In this document: in pieces, positions 57,257-64,000 of the stretch | Layout of the letters: each line of letters begins with the position of its first letter | Numbering within the stretch: position 1 is the first letter of the stretch | Assembly (NCBI GenBank): GCA_963989245.1 | Contig: OZ022345.1 | Location: forward strand, 21,565,196 to 21,629,195 | Reading direction: 5' to 3' | Length of the DNA: 64,000 nt | Origin: Nansenia antarctica | Taxonomy: Eukaryota; Chordata; Actinopteri; Argentiniformes; Microstomatidae | Program-made: the position numbers and the translations under genes | The notes under the pieces: model-generated | Database searches by the model: none | Seen by the model: only the letters and a program-made list of their open reading frames with translations | What the model was told of the DNA's origin: nothing

Positions 57257-57687
57257 TATAATATGCTATATTGAAGACATTCTTAGTGGAGGCTAGACAC
57301 TCCTCTTGTGTTTTCAGAAAGTTTGACTCCAAAGTGTTTTCACCCTGTTTTTTGTTTTGTTTGTTTTTCTACTATTTCTTCTGCTAGCTTGTGGCTCTGT
57401 GAGACACTGTGTTCTTGTATCTTCTTTCTCAAAGATTTCATTTGTTTCTCCCTGGTTCTGCCATATTGGCCAATGGAGTCCACCTGGAGTCCTTATCAAA
57501 CTCTACCTAGCTATGACAGATTCAGTTAATCCATTAATCAGATACCCAAAGCTAAATATATAAGCTGCAATAAATTATTTTAGAAACACTCCAGAGATGT
57601 GGTGTTACTTCTGGCACTGCTGAGTCTATGGAAGCAGCACTTGTTCTCATGTTGTTTCTAATCCTGTATATGTTCCTATTCTTACAG

Positions 57688-58319
57688 GAGAGAGCTCCAA
57701 CCCAGACTCAGACATGGAGCCCAGCTCCACCGCATCAGGAAGCCATAAACAACACAGACGGAGGAGGAGGAGCTCAAGACAGAAGAATCACCACTGTTTA
57801 GATTGCAGTGAGAGTTTCATTTGTCCAACTCACCTTAAATCACAACCACAGATTCAAGGAGGACAGAAGACTCACTCTTGTCTTCAGTGTGGAAAGAGAT
57901 TTGGTTATATGAGCAAACTAAAGACACACCAGAGAATACACACAGGAGAGAAGCCATTCTGCTGCTCCCAGTGTGGGAAGGGTTTCAGTCAGGCAGGATC
58001 CCTAAAGAGTCACCAGAGAACACACACAGGAGAGAAGCCATTCTACTGCTCCCAGTGTGGGAAGAGTTTCAGTCTGGCAGGACACCTAAAGAAACACCAG
58101 AGAATACACACAGGAGAGAAGCCATTCTGCTGCTCCCAGTGTGGGCAGAGTTTCAGTGAGGCAGGATCCCTAAAGAGTCACCAGAGAACACACACAGGAG
58201 AGAAGCCATACTACTGCTCCCAGTGTGGGAAGAGTTTCAGTCATGCAGGATCCCTAAAGAAACACCAGAGAACACACACACTAGTTAATACGACTGCTCC
58301 CAGTGTGGGAGGTGTTTAA
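57688..58319 (+). CDS. ZNF gene B exon 6 (five C2H2 fingers)
   Basis: Same N-terminal part as gene A exon 4 (basic patch, degenerate first finger), then five canonical fingers with helix -1,2,3,6 residues YSKT, QGSS, LGHK, EGSS and HGSK. Only the first matches gene A; the backbone is nearly identical. Two fingers fewer than A (168 bp) explains the length difference. The same C-terminal end (TLVNTTAPSVGGV) follows the last finger. The fingers thus differ between paralogues mostly at DNA contacts. Confidence 0.92.
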
Positions 58320-58790
58320 AGGAGGCAGGAGCCCTAAAGAAGAAGGGGGGGGGGGGGGGGTCTGCTGGCTGCACCATCATATACTGTATGTGCTTGTTGT
58401 CGGATCAGGGAGAAGGTTGTGTCATGACATGAGCCTTTTCTAGATTATTTTCTCTCAATTTCTCCCGTCCTCTCCTCCTACCCTCCCTTCGTCTCCCTCC
58501 TTCCTCCTCCCACCCTCTCCCCCCTTCCTCTCCTCCCTTCCTCTCATCTCCTCCTCTCCTCCCTTCCTCTCCCCCCTATCTCTCCTCTCTTCCTCTCCCC
58601 CCTACCTCTCCTCCCTTCCTCTCATCTCCTCCCCTCCTCTCCCTCCTGGAGAGTGAAGGAGGAATCGAGGTCGTAGGAGTTGAGATGTCCCTGTCCCCTC
58701 CTGCGTCATGTCACCGCCCCTTCCACCCAGATGTGGCCTTGGTGTTTAGAAGCCGAGTGTGACTGAATACTGGTATTTTGTTAAGTTTGC

Positions 58791-58796
58791 AATAAA
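58791..58796 (+). terminator. candidate poly(A) signal of ZNF gene B
   Basis: AATAAA in GCAATAAATCC, the same context as 28188-28193. Confidence 0.45.
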
Positions 58797-60276
58797 TCCT
58801 CCTAACGTTTCAGCTGGAAGACTGAGATGTTGTACATCATATCACATTAAGATATACATCCTACCACTTCTCAGTTTTCTATTAGATCAGCTTTTTTTCT
58901 GGACATACGCCTGGATGTACTCCAACACTATTCCTCCCCCCACATTTGTTAGATTGTCCTCTAGCCTGTGTGTACGAATTGACATCGACAACAATGCAGA
59001 TTTTTTTGTTGTTGTTGTTTTTTTATGTGTTTTTATTTATTTTTTATTCTGAAAGTTTAAATGTTTTAGAGCCCCCTCAATATAACAATCAACAGTTTTA
59101 GGATCCTTAATTACTTTTTGTCAGCGAACTAAGCTTGTTTTCATGACGTGATTCACAACACTCGTCTGCTTTAACACGTTCTGAGCTTTGTACTCGGGTG
59201 AGTGTTGTCATGGTGATACCTGTCTTGTTCATGTTTAGGGACTGTGTGATCATTTAGTTTTGTGTAGTTATGTGTTTTTAGCATGTTCATGTTCTGTCAG
59301 CATGTTGTGATGTGCTAAACATGCAGAGCAGCTGTTGTTGTTAGCTAGCTAGCGCGATGGAGCACCGTCTGAAACCAACGTGTTTGTTTGTTTTGGTTCA
59401 GGGAGATTTTCTCCGCTAGTTGAATCGAGGTGTACCAACATTCACATAAACAATAAATTCATCTAATTTCAACTGGTTTCAGTGTATGACATCATCATTT
59501 GAGAGCTGACAATCTACACTTTCATAATCTGTATTTTAAAAAAAAAGGAAAGATGACCGTATCGACTTGGTCCACCTTTCACCAGCTGCTGTCACTCACT
59601 TTGGTATAAAATGGTGCCAGTGATGTCATTGATGCATTATTTCATAAGGGAACATTTCAACCTCATGACTCACAATAATAGAGCAATCTGCCCACAGTGT
59701 GGGAATAATATTAGATAGTGATTGAGTCAAATATTTATCACAATTTACCCTTTCAACAGAATACAAAACAAAACACAACTTTCATAAATAAATACATAGA
59801 GCATGGAGAAATTAACATTTTATATTCATCAAGTTTACGATGAATAATTGTGTTGTGTGTGTCACCTTTAGAGCTGTTGCATATAACGTGTCTGTCACCG
59901 ATAATGACGGCCTACACACGGCTGTCAGACGGAGACGGAGCCGCTCCTCGCGGGGTGAGTCACAGAGACCGCGGGGAATTCATAAAGGAACAGCAGAACT
60001 TCAAATGGAATGAAATGGATGATTAGTCATTCTACCAGAGCTGTTCTCTGATCTTTATTGTCATTGTACGGGTACAACGAAATTGAATGCAAACCTAGGT
60101 GCTAACAATCAAACTGTCCTAAGATAATAAAACACAGTCCACAGATAATAAAAAACAAGAATGAGACATAAATAGACATACATAGGGGGGATATAAATAA
60201 GGGGATAAGTAATCAGTAGGAATCTGAGAATGTATCTATTATGTAAACGTATATACTTATATAGTACACTATATGG

Positions 60277-60865
60277 TAGGGCTGGGTTCAAAAAATCGAT
60301 TTCCCGATTCTGAATCGATCTTCATTAAATGAGCGATTATCGATTCATAAATCCTGAGATCGATCTTTCTTTTTATTTTATTTTTATTTTATTTTTTTGC
60401 TTGCAGCTTCAACCCGCAACGAGATCTCGTGGCCAGATCTCGCGCTACAATAATTGATCATATCTCACGCAACGTGAGGTCTCAACACTAAAATCTAAAA
60501 ACATGGCGATGGCAGGGACACTCAAGTTACCACCAGGCTTAAAGTCAGATGTCTGGGTGCATTTTGGATTTAAAAAATGTGACGATAGAGATGAGCTGGA
60601 CAAAAGCAAAGTCATATGTAAATAAAAAGTACATTCATGTAACTGCTTTGGAGTCAATTCATTGATATGTTTAACAATGCTACATGTTATAGGGTTCCTT
60701 GAACCATTTATAGCATTAGTTCGGAGAATCTCTTTCATATTCAAGCAAAAAAATTATATTGTAACTAGATCGAATCGGAAACGAATCGAATCGAATCGAA
60801 TCGAATTGGGAGCTGTGAATCGGAATCGAATCGTTTTGGGAAATCAGTGGCGATACCCAGCCCTG
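60277..60865 (+). mobile_element. 589-bp hAT-like element, only in copy B
   Basis: Ends TAGGGCTGGGTT and ACCCAGCCCTG, with subterminal AATCGAT and CGAATCG-type motifs. Copy A is uninterrupted at ATATGGCCTATTC (about 29754-29766). No TSD is visible: the left flank ATATGG and right flank CCTATTC join exactly as in copy A. It contains a short BED-like frame (60503-60625). Confidence 0.8.
60503..60625 (+). pseudogene. BED-finger remnant of a hAT transposase
   Basis: Forty codons: MAMAGTLKLPPGLKSDVWVH followed by FGFKKCDDRDELDKSK and VICK before a stop. W-V-H-F-G-F is the start of a BED domain; the zinc ligands after VIC are cut off. Confidence 0.65.
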
Positions 60866-61029
60866 CCTATTCACAGTAGGGTATATAGACAGGGGGCTGT
60901 TAGCATGTATTTTTTGTTTATTTTTACTAGATCTTAGCCGAGTTCAGTGCACTTATGGCCCTGGGGAAGAAATTGAACTTTAGTCTGTTAGTCCAGGTGG
61001 GCATGATACTGAAGCACCTGCCTGAGCAC

Positions 61030-62030
61030 AGCCGTATGAAGTGTTTGTTGCCAGGTAGGGTGGTGAGGGTCCAGCTGTATGAAGTGTTTGTTGCCCGGGT
61101 GGTGTGGTCCAGCTGTATGAAGTGTTTGTTGCCAGGTAGGGTGGTGTGGTCCAGCTGTATGAAGTGTTTGTTGCCCGGGTGGTGTGGTCCAGCTGTATGA
61201 AGTGTTTGTTGCCAGGTAGGGTGGTGTGGTCCAGCTGTATGAAGTGTTTGTTGCCAGGTAGGGTGGTGTGGTCCAGCTGTATGAAGTGTTTGTTGCCAGG
61301 TAGGGTGGTGTGTGGTCCAGCTGTATGAAGTGTTTGTTGCCAGGTAGGGTGGTGTGGTCCAGCTGTATGAAGTGTTTGTTGCCAGGTAGGGGGGGGGGGT
61401 CCAGCTGTATGAAGTGTTTGTTGCCAGGTAGGGTGGGGGGGGTCCAGCTGTATGAAGTGTTTGTTGCCAGGTAGGGTGGTGTGGTCCAGCTGTATGAAGT
61501 GTTTGTTGCCAGGTAGGGTGGGGGGGGTCCAGCTGTATGAAGTGTTTGTTGCCAGGTAGGGTGGTGAGGGTCCAGCCGTATGAAGTGTTTGTTGCCAGGT
61601 AGGATGGTGGGGGTCCAGCCGTATGAAGTGTTTGTTGCCAGGGTGGTGTGGGTCCAGCCGTATGAAGTGTTTGTTGCCAGGTAGGGTGGTGGGGGTCCAG
61701 CCGTATGAAGTGTTTGTTGCCAGGTAGGGTGGTGGGGGTCCAGCCGTATGAAGTGTTTGTTGCCAGGGTCGTGGGGGTCCAGCCGTATGAAGTGTTTGTT
61801 GCCAGGTAGGGTGGTGGGGGTCCAGCCGTATGAAGTGTTTGTTGCCAGGGTGGTGGGGGTCCAGCCGTATGAAGTGTTTGTTGCCAGGTAGGGTGGTGTG
61901 GGTCCAGTTGTATGAAGTGTTTGTTGCCAGGTAGGGTGGTGGGGGTCCAGCCGTATGAAGTGTTTGTTGCCAGGTAGGGTGGGGGGGGTCCAGCTGTATG
62001 AAGTGTTTGTTGCCAGGGTGGTGTGGGGCC
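61030..62030. repeat. about 43-bp minisatellite, copy B
   Basis: About 24 units built on GTATGAAGTGTTTGTTGCC. The order of CAGCTG and CAGCCG variants differs from copy A, showing independent turnover. Confidence 0.95.
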
Positions 62031-62540
62031 TTGAGGATTTTGACTGCCTTCTTGAGACAGTGGGAGTTGTCCAGTTCTTCCAGGGAGGTGTGTGTGTGTG
62101 TGTGTGTGTGTGTGTCTCTGTCTGTCTGTGCCCCTCAGTGTGTGTGCCTGTGTGTGTAATAATAATAACTTTTTATTTGCAACTTGGGGTTCACTTATCT
62201 ATTACATGTGCTTATGGTTCTGTCAATTACCAATTGTTTAGCTATTGTTGAAACGTGTAAACTGTGTAGGCCTACTGAACTAATTCAAAGATTTGGATAA
62301 GATGCTGACCTGTCAGTGTAATTCAGTGTACACCTGGTGGAGTGGAGAGGAAAACAACTACCCATACGCCGAAGAAGAGTGTACACCTGGCACCATAGTG
62401 AATTATTGAACACAACACTTAACAGTAACAGTGTTCCCAGCTATATTTCGCTTTCGTTTTCATGCAATGAATTTAATACACCCATTATAACAACTATATT
62501 TTATAATAGTTGTTATTATAAACAACTATGTTGCCATTAT

Positions 62541-62649
62541 AACAACTATGTTCTGTGTATTTGGGATGTATTTGGTGGCAGCACAGAGACCCTGGCCTCC
62601 ACTCTGACATACGCCCTGCTGCTGAGGACAGCTCACACCCATGTACAAG
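62541..62649 (+). pseudogene. cytochrome P450 I-helix-like exon fragment, copy B
   Basis: The same DVFGGSTETLAS segment as 31878-31986, ending HTHVQ before GGTACCT. It is preceded here by a palindrome-like ATAACAACTAT region instead of the LINE fragment of copy A. Recognition is tentative. Confidence 0.3.
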
Positions 62650-63132
62650 GTACCTGTATTCACTACCTATACTAGTAGTCAGTCGAGTAGTCGGTCGAGA
62701 GAGGACGCTGGCATTGCTTGTTCGCCGCTTCTCAGATGCTACACTACAGACATCTGTCTATGGCTCTGGAGAGAAACTCAGAACTACACAGATAGATAAG
62801 ATAGCCAGACTGTGTTTACCACCTCAAATTAATACATTTATGCTCAGCCAATTCCACGTTTAGAGGTAGCTAGCTAACATTACATTGATCATACTCGTAA
62901 GACTTTTCACTTTTCAAAAAAATGCCGGTCGAGAGAGGACGCTGGCGTTGCTTGTTTTCGCCGCTTCTCCGCCCGAAATCTAGATATACTTGCAGTATAC
63001 AGAGTAGATTGTCCTACAAAGACTAAAGATTTAGATTTAGTCATCTGAAAATTAATTAGACCCCTATACTTTCTTTTATTTATTTTTTTGTTTCTTTTTA
63101 TATTACTACTCGATCTTTTCAGTTTGTAAAGC

Positions 63133-63182
63133 GTCTTTGAGTGTCTAGAAAAGCGCTATATCAGTCTAATGTATTATTATTT
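63133..63182 (+). repeat. L2-type LINE 3' tail fragment
   Basis: GTCTTTGAGTGTCTAGAAAA block, identical to copy A at 32470-32516. Confidence 0.5.
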
Positions 63183-63553
63183 AAGCAATATCACACGAGA
63201 GTGAATCAGCACGGCTGTGATTCGGTCGTAGGTACGAGGCCGCAGGCCGAGTACCGAAGACAATGGGTCTCTCTTCTTCAGAGAAAGTTCAGAGGGAGAT
63301 AGAATGACGAGGTGGTTGGCTCAAGTGGAGTCCCCGCATCTGATGACAGACCAAACGTGTGTGTGTGGGGGGGTGATGTTCACTTCCTCAGGGAGAGAGC
63401 ACAACACAGAAGTACAATCATGAAGGCCCTCTTGGGAGCCTGTAGCCAAAACCTGATGATGTGTTGGTCGTCGTTCTCCCTGGGAAAGTGTCGGGTGGTG
63501 GAAGTGGAGCAGGCTGGGGGGGTGATGTTACAGATGGTACAGTCCAGCCTGCC

Positions 63554-63630
<77 letters not shown>
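63554..63630. repeat. (CA)n at the right edge of copy B
   Basis: A CA tract with one AA interruption, directly before the duplication end. Confidence 0.9.
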
Positions 63631-63632
<2 letters not shown>

Positions 63633-63642
63633 GCATGGGATA

Positions 63643-64000
63643 AGTGACAGAAAGACAGAGCATAGAAATAGATGAGGTAGACATGATATCTGTCAACAGT
63701 TAATAGTTAGCAATAACTATCGAGTAGAGCGATGTGAGTGAGTATAGAAATAGATTATGCAGAACTGGTTGAACAGAAAAACAGCAACCAAGTAGCCTTG
63801 AGCAGAGTGGTATGTTAGAAGAGTGGCTCCAATGAGCTTCAAATAGTTCCACATAGGTTCCTGGTTATACTGTCCTGATTTACCCAATATTGACTTTTTA
63901 TTGGACTAACAACCAGTTGTCAGGCAACATGCTCTGTTGGTATCATGTAAAGGAACTATGGTGTTTGGGCCAATAGAAAGTTGACCCCTTCATTGGTGCC
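63643..64000. other. unique right flank
   Basis: No gene or repeat is recognised. This is the sequence beyond the duplication and it has no match in copy A. Confidence 0.4.

Larger units (their letters stand above)
42024..58796 (+). other. zinc-finger gene B (whole gene span)
   Basis: Six predicted coding exons, all phase 1: 42024-42216, 43472-43747, 45092-45379, 49788-50075, 50982-51245 and 57688-58319. The spliced frame is 1941 nt (646 codons plus stop) without interruption. Compared with gene A it has two more acidic linker exons and two fewer fingers. A candidate AATAAA lies at 58791-58796. An antisense hAT transposase lies in the intron after the third exon. Confidence 0.85.
40891..63642 (+). 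repeat. segmental duplication, copy B
   Basis: Direct repeat of 12575-32950, 22.8 kb against 20.4 kb. The size difference comes from added exon modules in gene B and copy-specific transposons. It starts about 50 bp after the L2 tail and ends at GTGCATGGGATA, after which the sequence is unrelated to copy A. Confidence 0.95.

Overview
Teleost fish genomic DNA. Evidence: spliced C2H2 zinc-finger genes with a fish-type first exon, fish-type L2, I/Nimb-like and Penelope-like retroelements, several hAT families with 8-bp target-site duplications (TSDs), long (CA)n tracts and a tRNA-derived SINE. The species cannot be told from the sequence. No bacterial-style genes, operons or CRISPR arrays are present.

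Layout. 1-12574 is a mosaic of transposons: a hAT element (155-1775), a LINE reverse-transcriptase fragment (3045-3734), a fold-back region with 15-bp repeats (about 5690-6270), and a 5'-truncated I/Nimb-like LINE (about 6540-13620). That LINE is split by a young Ty3/Gypsy element without integrase (6852-10319) and by a Harbinger-like element (10609-11387).

12575-32950 (copy A) and 40891-63642 (copy B) are a direct segmental duplication. Each copy carries one multi-exon zinc-finger gene on the + strand. Gene A has exons 13686-13878, 15388-15663, 19749-20012 and 27003-27802 (510 aa, seven fingers). Gene B has exons 42024-42216, 43472-43747, 45092-45379, 49788-50075, 50982-51245 and 57688-58319 (646 aa, five fingers). 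All introns are phase 1. The acidic linker exon exists twice in A and four times in B, and each repeat module carries an intronic 32-bp minisatellite. That minisatellite contains perfect GGTCAnnnTGACC palindromes (the core of an estrogen response element) beside TTAGGG-like units.

The two copies differ by clean insertions. A alone has a SINE (14750-14966) and a BED-type hAT (21385-22581). B alone has two other hAT-like elements (52919-53748, 60277-60865). A Charlie-like hAT lies in both genes, antisense to them: nearly intact in B (transposase 46383-48137), broken in A, where one break is a 67-bp duplication around telomere-like filler.

32951-40890 separates the copies. It holds a LINE RT fragment, a Penelope-like fragment (34800-35830, minus) and an apparently complete L2-type LINE (36375-40840) with GC-box repeats, an SGNH-type ORF1 and an intact endonuclease/RT ORF2. 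The duplication, module gain, finger turnover and dense recent insertions together suggest a fast-evolving zinc-finger cluster in a repeat-rich region. A role in silencing transposons is plausible for this gene class but is not shown by the sequence.
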